The notes: generated by a model not told the origin, from the letters alone. A stretch of DNA of 64,000 nucleotides from Narthecium ossifragum (GCA_963920575.1 OY986965.1:8945134-9009133), one strand, 5' to 3'; counted from the first letter of the stretch, positions 34,226 to 46,644 are shown. Translations and numbers: made by a program.

Positions 34226-35812
34226 ATGCTTGAGAAGCTAAGATTGAAACGAAAGCTCATTAATCCTCTCGCCCGCACCATCAGCAGCACCGCCGCCGGC
34301 GAGCTCGACCGCCCACCGTGGGTCTCCGCCAACCACATCTTCCAGAGACACCCCCGCCTGCAGACACTCGACCGATGCCGATCCCTCCGTGGTCTCCGAG
34401 CCTTCCTCGCCTACACCATCGTCTCCGGCCTCTTCCGCAACCCCTTCGTCGCCAGCCGCATCCTCCACTGCTGCACCGCCACCGCCGCCCCTCCGGCCAG
34501 CCTCTCGTTCGCCGTTCTCGTCTTTGCCCATATGGAGCAGCCCAACGTCTTCTCTTGGAACACCTTGATCAGGGCCTTCGCCATGTCGGATGACTCCTCC
34601 GCCGCCTTCGCCCTGTATACCAAGATGCTCAACACGAGCAAACACATGCCGGACAAGCATACCTTTCCCTTCTTGCTCAAGGCTTGCCGGTCCCCTCCAA
34701 AATTCAATCTTGGCAAACTTGTCCACGGCCACGTTCTTGTGTTGGGCCTCTGTTCCGACGGTTTTGTGCAGACTGCGCTCCTGACGATGTACTTTTTGTG
34801 TGGATCTGCACATGATGCGCACAGCTTGTTTGATAGAATGCCCACTAGAGATGTAGTCTCGTGGACGGCGATGATCTCAGGTCTCATCGACATTGGTCTC
34901 TATGAGGAAGCTCTACAGATGTTTGTTCATATGAGGACTAGTGATGGAAATGTTAGTCCTAATGTCGCAACGTTGGTTTCTGCGATGTCGGCTTGTGCAG
35001 GTCTAGAATCTTTGGCTCATGCGAAGAGCTTACATGGATACTCAGAGAAAGTCGCGTTGGTGGGGGAAGTCTTTGTAGGAAACTCACTCATAGATGCATA
35101 TGCAAAATGTGGGAGCATTGCATGTGCTAGCCGGTTGTTTGATGGGATGAAAATAAAGGACTCGCAATCTTGGACAACTATGATTACGGCCTTCGCTTCG
35201 CATGGCTTTGGCAGAAAGGCTCTTGATGTTTTCTCACAGATGCTGCAGTTTGGTATGCTTCCGGATTCGATTACATTTGTGGCTGTTCTTTCTGCTTGTA
35301 GCCATGCCAACTTGGTGGATGAAGGGATTGAGATCTTTAACTCTATGGAGAGGGTGTATGGAATTGCCCCGGAGCGCAAGCACTATGGTTGCATGGTGGA
35401 CATTTACAGTAGGGCTGGACATCTTGCTCATGCTTATGAGCTCATATTGAATATGCCTATGCAGCCCAACTTGGCAATCTTGGGGTCTTTGTTGAGCGCT
35501 TGTGGGGTTCAGAACAGTATCCAGCTAGCTCAAATTGTTTCGAAGAGAATTGAATCTCTGTGTGAGCAAAGAGGAGGCTCTCATGTGCTGCTATCTAATA
35601 TGTACGCAAAAGAACACAAGTGGAATGAAGTGGTTTCAATAAGAGAAGTGACAAGAGGAGATGGAAGTAAACCTCCGGGGCTTAGCTGGATCGAATTGAG
35701 AGGTGTAGTTCATGAGTTTTTGGTCGAAGATAGATCCTGTCCGCTTGCCAGAGAATTGCAATTGGTATTGGATGGATTAAGAACATTGATAGAAGGAGAA
35801 GGAATCATCTAA
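34226..35812 (+). CDS. PLS-class pentatricopeptide repeat protein with E motif
   Basis: A single exon encodes 528 residues. PLS-type repeats are clear: FSWNTLIRAFAMSDDSSAAF, DVVSWTAMISGLIDIGLYEE, FVGNSLIDAYAKCGSIACAS and SWTTMITAFASHGFGRKALD. An E-type end begins near residue 487 (SWIELRGVVHEFLVED). There is no DYW deaminase domain, so if it acts in C-to-U editing it would need a partner carrying one. The first 25 residues are basic and Ser/Thr-rich, consistent with an organelle target. This family specifies sites in mitochondrial or chloroplast transcripts. The target cannot be read here. I could not pick a specific Arabidopsis orthologue. A PIF-type element inserted 228 bp after the stop. 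Confidence 0.92.
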   Translation: MLEKLRLKRKLINPLARTISSTAAGELDRPPWVSANHIFQRHPRLQTLDRCRSLRGLRAFLAYTIVSGLFRNPFVASRILHCCTATAAPPASLSFAVLVFAHMEQPNVFSWNTLIRAFAMSDDSSAAFALYTKMLNTSKHMPDKHTFPFLLKACRSPPKFNLGKLVHGHVLVLGLCSDGFVQTALLTMYFLCGSAHDAHSLFDRMPTRDVVSWTAMISGLIDIGLYEEALQMFVHMRTSDGNVSPNVATLVSAMSACAGLESLAHAKSLHGYSEKVALVGEVFVGNSLIDAYAKCGSIACASRLFDGMKIKDSQSWTTMITAFASHGFGRKALDVFSQMLQFGMLPDSITFVAVLSACSHANLVDEGIEIFNSMERVYGIAPERKHYGCMVDIYSRAGHLAHAYELILNMPMQPNLAILGSLLSACGVQNSIQLAQIVSKRIESLCEQRGGSHVLLSNMYAKEHKWNEVVSIREVTRGDGSKPPGLSWIELRGVVHEFLVEDRSCPLARELQLVLDGLRTLIEGEGII

Positions 35813-36317
35813 GTGAACAACTTCATGTATTCAGCTATATTCAGGTCTCAATCCTCACAATTTTTGTGGCTTTGACTTCAACTTATAGAAGAAAAAAGTC
35901 CTGCTCAAGCATACAATGAAGGTGGTGTTGTGGTTTGGGTTCTCTTCTGTTCTGCTTTTTGCAGGAATAAACAAATTTATACTTTCCGTTCTTGTGAAAG
36001 GAATGATGCTTGCAGGATCAGATGAAAGGTTGACATCTAAGGGGGCGTTTGGTTGCATGCGTCAGTTGATGCAGTGCATCAGTTGATACAGTGCATCAGT
36101 TGATGCTGCATCAGTTGATGCAGTATTAGCATCACATGTTTGTTTGGTTGCTTGTATCAACTGATGCAGTATTAGCTCATTTTCTGTTTGGTTGGTATGT
36201 ATTGCATCAGTTGATTCAGTTGTTTTATTAGTTAAAATCACCCCTTATATCCCTTGGTGAGATTACCCTCACTTTTGTGTTAACTTAATAATTTCTTAAT
36301 TATTAAAGAAAAAGAGA

Positions 36318-36540
36318 TCAAGGAGATGTTGAGCTTGAGGAAGATGAGGACGTGACGCCGAGCTTCTCGTTGATCAACATCCGGCTCTTCCTCATGGCGT
36401 CGAGCTCCCGGATCTCCTCCACCACCGAGACCATGCTGGGCAGGTGCCAGACCTCAGTGATGTACATGACCACCACGACCCCGGCGGTACCGGGCCCGGC
36501 GATCATGATGAGGATGCCGATGATGAGGCCACGGCGTTGT
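36318..36540 (-). pseudogene. Possible captured host gene fragment (membrane protein)
   Basis: On the minus strand this reads MIAGPGTAGVVVVMYITEVW followed by HLPSMVSVVEEIRELDAMRK. It is a hydrophobic helix and then a charged segment, unlike anything in a transposase. It recalls the stretch VWQLASVVSVLED with KS repeats in a family of plant multi-helix membrane proteins, but that comparison is from memory. The piece lacks both ends, so a functional product is unlikely. Confidence 0.4.
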
Positions 36541-36559
36541 AGTCGGCGAGGATGAGCAA

Positions 36560-37440
36560 CGGAAGAGAGGGAGCTCGGGGAAGAGGTGGTGCGGCGGCGA
36601 TCGTGATGAGGAGGCCGGATTTGGTCTCCGAGGGAGCTGGCTTCAGAGGAAGAGGGGAAGGAGAGAGGGGAAGGAGGCGAAGGTCAGAGAGATGTCGTAA
36701 CTTCTCGCCGGATCTGGTCTCCGAGGGAGAGGGAGGAAGGAGAGCTCGGCGACGGGGAAAGGGGGGGGAGGGGCTACTCACCAGATCTGGTCTTCGAGGG
36801 AGCTCCGAGGGAGAGGGAGCAAGGAGAGCTCGGTGATGGGGGGGCGACGGGGAAAGGGGGAGCGGAGGGAGAGAAGGGCGGTGACGAGCCGCGGGGCCGG
36901 ATCTGGTCTCCGAGGGAGAGGGAGGAAAGAGAGCTCGTCAGGGGAGGGGAGGAAGGAGAGCTCGGCTTGGGGGGGGGGGGGGGGCGACGGGGAAGAGGGG
37001 AGGGGAGGGGAGGAAGGAGAGCTCGGCTAGGGGGGGTGGAGGGGGGCGACGGGGAAAGGGGGAGGGGAGGGCGGTGACGAGCACGGGGCCGAGGGAGAGG
37101 GAGGAAGGAGACCTCGGCGATGGGGGGGCGACGGGGAAAGGGGGAGCGGAGGGAGAGAAGGGCGGTGACGAGCCACGGGGCTGGATCTGGTCTCCGAGGG
37201 AGCTCCGAGGGAGAGGGAGGAAAGAGAGCTCGGACTCGCAGGGAGAGGGAGGAAGGAGAGCTCGGCTGGGGGGGGGGCGACGGGGAAGAGGGGAGGGGAG
37301 GGGAGGAAGGAGAGCTTGGCTGGGGGGGGGGGGGGGGGGGGACGGGGAAGAGGGGAGGGGAGGAAGGAGAGCTCGGCTGGGGGGCGACGGGGAAGAGGGG
37401 AGGGGAGGGGCGGTGACGAGCACGGGGAAGAGGGGGAACT
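36560..37440. repeat. Irregular G-rich repeat with long G runs
   Basis: Units built on GAGGGAGAGGGAGGAAGGAGA, GCTCGGC and GGGGCGACGGGGAA repeat many times with variation. Uninterrupted G runs of about 16-20 bases occur near 36970 and 37323. The plus strand is strongly purine-biased, so ORFs of over 100 codons arise on both strands without protein-like composition. The region has high potential for G-quadruplex formation. Confidence 0.85.
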
Positions 37441-37655
37441 GATGCATCACGTGATATCACGTGATGCATCAGCTGATGCTGCATTAGCAGAAACGGCCAT
37501 TTTGGCTGTTTCTGCTGATGGTGCATCTGACCCCCTTTTTGCATCAGTTGATACATGTATCAGCTGATGCATTTGACCAACCAAACACTGATTTGTGTCA
37601 AAATGCTGCATCAGCTGATGCATGTATCAGCTGATGCATGCAACCAAACATCCCC

Positions 37656-39895
37656 TAAGTTTAAACTAGTACATAAGATGCCAGTCTTGGAGTTTGCCTC
37701 CTTAAAAATGAGTTTTAAGGCCATAGCAAGGTTGAATCTGTGGAATACTGCGATTCAATAAAATTGATGGTTTTGTAAGAGCCAAGAGTTCTGATGCTCT
37801 TCAAATAGATGATGATATATTGTTCTTTCATGTAGGTTATTAGTCACAGTTTGAGAAACTAGCCAATTTCCTTCTCCACCTTACTGCAACAGTGCAAGCC
37901 AAACAGCTCCTAAAACTAAGTCTTATATGGATTGAAACAAGCGTCGAGAGATTGAAATGCATCCATTGCCACAACCTCCGGTACCTCTGTTATCACGGGT
38001 TTACAAACTGGCCGTGGAAGAATGCACTCTTATATTCAATAGTCGATACATAAATATACTTTGACCTATTTAATTTTCATAAATTCTAATTACATTATAT
38101 TAGTTTTATATATTGAAATTAGCACGTCATATGATAGTTTGTGAAAATTATAAGAATAAAATTTTGTGTACATGATCATGTCGCACGTGTAATACACACG
38201 TCGCACGTGTAATACACACGTCGCATGTGTAATACACATGCCACGTGATCGATAGTGAGGTATAGACTAATTGATCTATTCCATCGGTAGTGAACTACCG
38301 ACGCATTAAATAAATCAATTGGTACCTTACTACCGATCCGATCATTGATACATTCAATCGATAGTGAGGTAACTAATTAATCTACCGATGGAATTCATCA
38401 GTCAGTTGGTACCTCATTATTAATTGAATTGCGTATGTAATATACATGATTTGGATCGCGCATATAAACCAACTAGTACTCACCCGTGCCCCTGACACGG
38501 TTTTGCAGTTATCTTATTAATAAATCATTAAAATGTATAAAAAATATTGATAATATAAGACCGCATAGAGTACTTCTTTCTCAGCATTACGATGGACAGT
38601 TCTTTTTCAGCATCACGCAGTCCACTTCCGCAGCTTCAACGATGGATATAATTATTAGTGTGAGTCCGTGTCACTTTTGTATCTCCAATCAATATTTCAT
38701 AAAAAATGATTCATAAAATTATAACAACATGAGACCTTGAACTTTTGGAATTCAATAAGTTTCATTAAGAACAATATCATTACTAATTCTTAGATAACAT
38801 CCAAATGAATCACTATTTACAGAAAATCTTGGCAATGCGATAAATATGCTCAACACCATTAAATATTTTAATTATGTAATTGCCAATAACAATCATTCTC
38901 TATTAATATAGAAAAGGATCAAACTTGCAATAGTGAATGGTGATGAACATTTGGTCACTATACCCTGTATATCGAACGGATGAAAACTATAATATTTTGA
39001 TTAATTGTGAGAACAGACGTAGCAAATTTAGAGTAGAAGATTGCGCGCATTTAATTTGTGCTAGAATGAGCCTACTTTAGGAGCAAAGATGACAACTACA
39101 AAGGAAAACACAACCTCTACGTGATCAGCATTGTATTCCAATAAATCAACTAAGTTAAAAGGAGAGTCCAGAGATTCTCATGTGATATACAATATATTAA
39201 AATAAAAACAAAAACAGAAACAAAATTAAACAAAATGAATAAAAAATCACAATTTTCCCCATTTCTTCTCTCCTCCGTTGTCTTCTTCTTTTCTATTCTT
39301 TTCTCTTCTTTTTCCCCTCTTCCTTCCTCCTCCTCGCCGCCGGCAAAGCCCATCGTTTTGAAGCCTTCCATCTCCGGCGAAGTCCAACTCAGTGATGCCT
39401 CCACTTCCCCGCTCCGGTGATGACGCATCAACACAGTTCGCTCCACTTCCCCGTCCGCGACGCCGGAGGTCGGTGAGATCGGGGGGGTCGGAGGTCGGCT
39501 GAGGAGATCGGGGGGGTCGGGAGGTCGGAGGTCCCGACGCCGGCGGAGAAGCTTGGAATCGCGACAGAGGTACCCTACCTATGGATTGTGCGAGAGCTCC
39601 TCCTCCAACCCCGGTCACAGTCGTCGTCGCCGTCACATTCGTCGTCCCCGTCACAGTCGTCGTCTCCTCCGGTAGCCGTGGCCCCTCTATCTGTGGTCGC
39701 GACCTCCTCCGACCACGGTCTCCGATGGCTCTGAGAGGAATGGGTGAAAGATCGGTGAAAGATCTTTTCTCTCTCTCGATTATCTCTCGATCTCTTCTCT
39801 CTCTCGATTCCTCACCTCTATTTTCTCTATTGAGTCACCCGCTGGACGCCTCTGAGAGGAATGGGTGAAAGATCGGAACGGTGGGAGGGGTGAAG
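37656..39895. other. Intergenic region, AT-rich then C/T- and G-rich
   Basis: No gene was recognised. It contains the dispersed CTACCGAT repeat (38158-38465), AT-rich spacer to about 39230, and a low-complexity C/T- then G-rich part. In that part the block GAGAGGAATGGGTGAAAGAT occurs twice (about 39730 and 39853). Short ORFs here have biased composition. Confidence 0.5.
38158..38465. repeat. Third copy of the CTACCGAT dispersed repeat with 20-bp tandem
   Basis: It opens with AATAAAATTTTGTGTACATG, like the units at 7259 and 7534, and shares the CCACGTGATCG, TGATCTATTCCAT and ACTACCGATCCGATCATTG blocks. Near its start a 20-bp unit, TCGCACGTGTAATACACACG, is repeated about three times (38185-38245). 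It is non-coding. Confidence 0.7.
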
Positions 39896-42296
39896 TGTGA
39901 GGACATGTCCCTCCATTCCTGGGTCGACCGCTTGGGTCGGGCCCGTGGCTCGTTGTGGACCACAAGGGCAATTTTTGATAAATTGCACCTTGTCGGTTTG
40001 TTTCACACCCGCGTGTGCACACACAGCCTCTGATTGATGATTGTGTTTGACTAGATCCGTTTAGGGTTTTTTTGGCTTGTGGATCGATCCAAACTGGTGT
40101 TGGATCGATCCAGCCAAGTCTTGGATCGATCCATTTTGGCCTTGGATCGATCCGGGTACTGTAGCAGGACAATTGAGCTTGTAGCAGAGCAGTTGAGCGG
40201 CAAGGACGGCCTGCATGGCCTTCGCTCTCCGTTGTCAGAGGAGAGGACCTCTCCTTCACCTTCCCCCTCCTTCCCCCTCACTTTTCTTCCTCTTCTCTTC
40301 CCCTTCTCTTTCTCCTCCTTCTCCCTTCTTCTTCTTCCCGTGGGCTCTGTTTCCCCTGTTCTGGCAGCCCCTTTTTCTCCTCTTTTCTCCCTCCTCTGGC
40401 CACCGTTTTGGGAGCTTGAAGACTCGTTGGATCCGTGACGGTGTGAGGAAGATCTCTGGAGTGGTTTGGAACCTTGTTGGTGACTGATTAACGGGGAATC
40501 AGCCGAGGATTAGCGCAGTTTGGTAGGTGTTCTACCTACGAGAATGGTTTAGGGGTGTTCTCTTAATATAGCCGTTAGATCTTGCTGTAATTGTATTGTT
40601 GGATACATGTTGCTTAGTATAATCTCTGGTTTAAGTTTCATGAACTTTGGTTAAGATTTTAGTAGGATTTATGCATATTTTATCTTGGATTTTCCGGTTT
40701 CTGCTGTTCTTGAAGAACAGCCGGTTTGCGGCGCGTTTTTCGATTGGTACGTGTATTATATTGAATTGTGATGAGAATAAGAGTTGTAGATCTCTGAGTT
40801 ATCTTTCCATTCCAGCTTATTTCGTATTTTCCAATTTTTCTACGAATTGTGGTGATTTTTCTCGTGGCCTGCGACGAGACTGATCTTAAGCTGGTATGAA
40901 GCTGGTATGGAGCTGTTTGGATCGATTCAAATGTTCTGAATCGATCCACTATTTTCTGGATCGATCCAAATGTTCCGGATCGATCCCAAAGCTGTTTGAT
41001 GTGGTTTTGTGGACTATTTTTAGTGGTTTTGATTAGTGTTTTCCCAGTAATCGAACCGTTAGATGTTTCCTGATTTTGGATATGTTGATCCCAGCATGTA
41101 GATCTACTAGAGTTTGAGTTGGATCTTGAATCCGACGTCGTTTGGACGTCGGATCGACGAGGTCAACTAGCTGCTATGTAAAGAATGTTTTGGTGTTTTA
41201 ATATAATATTATATGTTCGGATTATAATATTATATTTTATTGTTCTTCGGTTTTCTGGGTTGCTTCCTGTTGCAGGAGTTCGCGGTTGACGGTCGTGGTA
41301 CCGTCGTAATGTCGGGACCCGCTGCGGATCGGCTGGCAGCGGTTGGTAGTACCGCTGCAGCGATTCTGTTAGACTTGTATGATGCCTTATCATACTATTG
41401 CATGCCTACTTCTCTTGCTCGTATATGTTCATAGCATGCATTCTCTGTTGTGCATTAGTTGCATGGTTAGGGCGTGGGTGATTTGTGGATCACCGTCCCG
41501 AGGCTGCAAGCTCGAATTTAGCCCTGGGACCAGGGTTGGGTAGTTTGGTCCAGGTTCGAATTGTAGTGTCCAGTCAGACTTGATGATAGGCTTAGATGAC
41601 TGGTACACATGTTGTTTGATGATTATAGAGGTCGTGTCGACCTTGAGTCGGATGCTGAGGTGTAGCCGGTGTTCCACTGTGTTGACCCTTGAGTAGAGGG
41701 GTTGCCTACTTAGCGGTGCCGTTTCCCGCCTGCAGTGCCGTTCCCTGCTTGTGGGCCAGCAGTGTTGTTTCCTGCTACTGAGTGTGACCATACATGTGAC
41801 CAGCTCGGCTGGAAGACCATGATCGTGGGCCTCAGGGACACGCGGTGGGGTTATGGGGCCCCTGTGTACACCCAGGTCTTATTTGAGGGCGACAATCTTG
41901 TGTTCCCGTTCTTTATGTGTGTCGTAGTGTAGAACCCTACTGAGCTTTATGCTCACTCCTACCCGGGCTGCGTTTTGCAGGTGCATGCGTCAGCTCTTCT
42001 TCAGTAGCCCCTACCGGACAGGTGTTTGGTGGCGCGGCGGCGTCTGGCGGGGTCTGAGGATCGGTGATCACTTTCTACACTTTTTGATGTATAAACTGTT
42101 GTAACCCCTTTGAGGTTTAGGAATATTATATTATATATGTTGAGGTTTGAAATTATTGTATTATTTAGGAGTGCTTATGAATTGTTTAATGAAACCAGTA
42201 AGTTAGAGGGAACACCTCGCCATTATTTCCGCATTTAGTTAGGTTCCGGTTCGCGTCGCCCGGTCCGGTTGGGTTTTCGCGGGTCAGGGTGCGACA
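39896..42296 (+). mobile_element. Solo LTR, GGATCGATCC-array subtype, TSD TGAAG
   Basis: A 2401-bp LTR starts TGTGAGGACATGTCC and ends GGTCAGGGTGCGACA. Perfect TGAAG repeats flank it (39891-39895 and 42297-42301). There is no primer-binding site or internal domain on either side, so it is a solo LTR. Palindromic TTGGATCGATCC motifs cluster at 40078-40160 and 40915-40990. It is the same subtype as 3155-5598. Confidence 0.95.
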
Positions 42297-43813
42297 TGAA
42301 GAGCGGGGAGGTTAGGGGTGAAACGAAGGATTCGGTGCAAAATATATCTAAACCGTTGTCGAACCGCTCAACATATAATCTACCGGCTTATAAGGTAAAC
42401 TTAGGCGATATTAATTTAGGATAAATTTAGGGAATATATAATATGTATAAAACTAATTTATGAAAAATAAACGTGTAAACTAACTAATGAGGAGAGAATG
42501 ATTGTAATCGTTTTTTCTCTTTACCAGATTGATTCAGCATTTAAAATATAATAGTTTTGACTACGAAAGATTTTCTTGTTATTGCCGTGCGAAATTGACG
42601 AGTAATTTTTAACTTGCCCACCGGCATGATAAGTCCCTGTGAGTTTCATTCATAAACCTCACCGACACACAGCGGTGGGGTTAATTAGAAGGCCATCCCA
42701 CAAACATAACAAGAATTGAAAATATATGTGAGTTCCATTTCCAGCCAAGCGATAAGACTATAACATCGATGGCACGCCATCCAAGAAACGTCACCATGCC
42801 CGTGACTCTCTCTGGCTTATGTCTCGCTCGTCTTTATCCTATCAATCCGTCAACGTGTCTCTTTTTGTCCACACTAATGATGAGTTATTTATCAATTTCT
42901 CGTAGTAACAAAATAGTAAATAATAATTGAATTTTGAAATATCAACGTTCGAAGAATGATCGATTTCATCGAATAAATTTCAATCGATCGGTCATATTTT
43001 GATCGATTATTTTAATAATCATCATCGACGTGGTCTGATTATTTCGATTATAACTTTTTCATATGTTGTCAAAATGAGTTGAATTTTGAACCGATGGAAA
43101 GGGAATTAGAATAACTACAACTGTTATGTTTAGAGGTTTTTCAAGTTCGAAGGTTATCATCGGCCAAATTGCAGCGGAAGACAAGACGTTTTATCTGATG
43201 ACAGTTTTGTAAATAACTGAAGATGTCGACCAGTTATGCAGTTCTGACGGTTTCAGATTCAATTCTGACAGTTCCATAGCAGTTTCAAGATAATTTTAGA
43301 GCAGTTCTAACATAGTTCCAGAGTAGTTTAAACGGTTCCAAGATAATTCCAGAACAGTTCAAACGGTTCCAAAGTGGTTACGTCAGAAACTATAAAAAAC
43401 AGGAAGATGAAGAAGAAATCTTTCTCCCGAAATCAAGAGAAAACCAGTTTTTTATCTTTATTTCTAATGTAGTTTTTTTTATCATTATTTTCAATGTAGC
43501 CTTATTTATCTTAATGAAGCCTTTTTCTTTCCTTTAATTTCATGCAATGAAGTCTTTGAATAGTGCTAGCATAGTTTCATTCATAGGAGTAGTTCTAGCA
43601 TAATTCTATCACTCATAGGAGTAGTTCTGTCACTCATAAAAGTAATTCTATCACTCATAGGAGTAGTTCTAACATAGTTCATCAGTCATTATTCTCATTT
43701 TCCATGACTTCTTGTCATTCATTTTGTCACAACTTACCATCTTTTATTTTCCACTATCTTTACTTTACATCCATTTTTCTGCAGCTTCCCATCAACAACA
43801 ACAAAATCTCATA
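42297..43813. other. Intergenic region with short direct repeats
   Basis: No gene was recognised. The part at 43220-43385 repeats variants of CAGTTCCAAGATAATTC, and 43560-43690 repeats TCACTCATAGGAGTAGTTCT about four times. These may be the end of an old retroelement, but no termini were found. The MULE begins at 43814. Confidence 0.5.
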
Positions 43814-44001
43814 GCTTAATTATGCTTTTGATACCTGTAAAATTTTGGATATACCACTTTAGTACCTCTAGTTTTATAATTACGTTTTTAGTACCTATAC
43901 TATTAAAACCGGTTTGTTTTGATCCGCCCGTCTCACAGCGTTATTTTTGCAAACGGTAAACTGGTCAAGTGCAAGAGTTAGTAGTTAGTAAACGGCTCAC
44001 C

Positions 44002-46120
44002 TATCACACCCCGACCCAAAAAACCCATACAGGACGGGGCGTGAGGGTTCCTATCACTATTCATCTTCAATCGGCGCGATACAAAGCGGAAAAGACGGAT
44101 AATTTAAACAATTGTATTCCAGAGGCGAACAAATATTCAATTCATATAACATCAGTTGTACTATTCAACATTTAATACAAAAGTCTTCCAATAGACAGAT
44201 TTATACAACATCCCAAAAGTCCTCAAATGGTTACAACATATATATTATCAAAAAGGTACAAAAGTTAATCCTCGAGCAACCTCAAGCGCCTCTGGATGTA
44301 CTCGCGCCGCCAATGGCCGATCCTGCCGGCTCCACGGAAGAAGAACTACCGCCTGCACCTGCAAACGCAGTCCGGGTAGGAGTGAGCGATAAGCTCAGTA
44401 GGGTTCTACTCTACGGCACACAGAAGGGAGGAAAACAACAACAGTGTTGTCTCCCAGTTCAAGTCTAACGGATGTCACGGGTCCCACAACCCTGTCGATG
44501 TCCCAAGGGCTCCTGCCATGAAACCTCTCTCCTGAACACGTTACCATGAGGCCACGAAATAGTAACATGCAGGATCACCCTTACCGAAGCAGGGATACCG
44601 TGCCTTGGGGAACCACGTCGTGAACGCATCGACACCCATCCTTAGCACTTGGCCTTGAAAGACAACACGACCTCTAAACCTCAAACATTGATCAAAGTCA
44701 ACTATCGCAAATCCTCAACACAAGAGATTCATATTCAACCATCACACCCTAATCCTAACTACCCAGTCACGGCCCTAAGGCTAGATCCGAGCTACCCGAG
44801 AGCCTCGGATCGGCGACCCAAACCATCGCCCGCCTAACCTCAAATGCTTCTAATGCACACAATGCATGAACCTATACAAGCATCTATCCTAGATGTCTCT
44901 ACATGTCACATCATCATTTATAAGTTCCACATATATACAATAGCCCTCGGCACTCGCCGGCAAGAGGCTAAGGTTCTACAATTCTTCATTAGCTAGCACT
45001 CATAGCTAGCTAATGGCTAAGCACACCATTAAGCAATTAACTACATCCAAACATGTATTAAATGCAATCGAAACCATAGGTTTTCCCAAAGAGGAAGGAA
45101 TACTCGAATCGACCCTCAAACCCGATGGAAATCCTTTGAAAACTTCATAAAATCCACCTACATACTTTCCAACGTATTTAGATACTAATCACAAATCAAA
45201 TCCATCCAAGAAAGACCAGAAAGCCAAGTTCAAGGGGTCACGAACGATGTCACGGTCGATCCGGGGATCGACCGTGAGACCACGGACGATGTCACGGTCG
45301 ATCCGGCGATCGACCGTGAGACCAAAGCGGAGAAAACCAAGGGCGACGGTTGATCCACTCATCGACCCTGAGAAGCCCAAAACCAAACAGCGCCTGATGG
45401 TCTATGCGACGGTCGATCCGACGGTCGACCGTCAGGTAAATGGCGAAAAGGAGAAGATCCTGCGGTCGATCCATGCATCGACTCTGGGAGGCTAAAATCC
45501 CGACAGAGCCCGACGGTCGATCCGACGGTCGACCGCTAGGCCCAAAAAGAGTAAGTCGATACTTGACGGTCGATGCATCGATCAACTGTCGAGCCCCGAA
45601 GGAGCGTATCAACGCTTGACGGTCGATGCACCGATCGACCGTCGAGCCTCAGGCACAGTTCCTCAGAACAGTGCCAGAAATCCAATTTCTTGGATTTCAA
45701 GGATCAAATCAAGTTGAAAATAGTTGAGATTTTGCAAGCAAGTGTAATTCTCGATGGGGAATCCAATGGTATAAAGAAATCACATTTTTTACGGTTAAAT
45801 CTCCTATCTAGGTCCAAATGGACGAAAACCGATAAAACGGCGATAATACGGAAACCAACCGTTGAAATACCGAATTCGCAACGTAGGAATACAGGAAAAG
45901 AGCTACACCACATGTGCAAGGAGCTACAAAGCATTCTAACATGTATTCCTACAGCGAAAGTACATAAAACCTATCCTAGGAGAACCCGATTCTAAGATCG
46001 AGGTAGAAACACCTACTTGGGCAAGTAGGGCAGCTCCTCCACTGATCCCTCAGGTCCGATCGCCGGAAGCCGCTCCTCGAAATCTGCGATCCGAAGACCT
46101 AGCACACAGCCGCCCTCACA
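44002..46120 (-). mobile_element. Solo LTR nested in the MULE, TSD TCACC
   Basis: The minus-strand LTR begins TGTGAGGGCGGC and ends GGTCGGGGTGTGATA, where the family end GTGACA has one substitution. Perfect TCACC repeats flank it (43997-44001 and 46121-46125). At 2119 bp it lacks most of the promoter-proximal part, including the TATA region, compared with 314-2678. An array of GGTCGATCC and GATCGACCG palindromes covers 45250-45650. It is the GTCGACC subtype. Confidence 0.9.
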
Positions 46121-46644
46121 TCACCCGTCATCTTTCACCTTTTTACCGTCGTAAAAGGGCAAAAGCTAGGTTTACTAGCTTGGATCGGCGAGGGACCACT
46201 GTAGACCACCGATCGGAAGGGTTTAACTGGCTTTTTCATCGGCGACGAATCTCTGGACATCAGGTGTGTCTTCACTTCTCATTTAATGTCTGGTCCTCAG
46301 TGGTTACAACCCTATATTGCTCTTTTGGTAGGCTCAATGGTAATGTTTGGAGCTCACATGGTTTTCAAGTTGTTTTCTTATTTATTTAGTGTCCTATGTG
46401 CCTGCCTTTCTTGATTGTTTAAGCCATGATCTGGTTTAATGTTCCTTTCTTGTTGTTTAATGTCAATTTCCCCGTAACCCTTTGCCATATGCTTAATTTT
46501 TTGGTTTAAATCCATGTCATGTAGGACACATTAGACCAGAATATGTCAATAGAGCATGTGAGATACTACCATTAGTGTGTTTTGGACTATAATATGTCAG
46601 TAGATTACTCTGAAATCCTAAGTTGGAATGCTACACTTGTTCAT

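Larger units (their letters stand above)
36041..37655. mobile_element. PIF/Harbinger-type element with captured sequence, TSD TAA
   Basis: The left end GGGGGCGTTTGGTTGCATGC pairs with a right end whose complement begins GGGGATGTTTGGTTGCATGC. TAA flanks both sides (36038-36040 and 37656-37658). Subterminal arrays of TGCATCAGCTGATGCA-type palindromes occur at both ends (36055-36215 and 37440-37635). No transposase is present. The interior holds a possible captured gene piece and a long G-rich repeat. It is a non-autonomous, Pack-type element. Confidence 0.8.

Noticed and set aside
36774..37556. A 260-codon Pro/Ser-rich ORF in the G-rich element
   Set aside because: It is the translation of a C-rich repeat strand with no protein-like variation. 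It lies inside a transposable element.
39247..39654. A 135-codon ORF upstream of the solo LTR as a possible gene
   Set aside because: Composition is Gly/Arg/Lys-rich from G-rich repeats, with no start context or motif.
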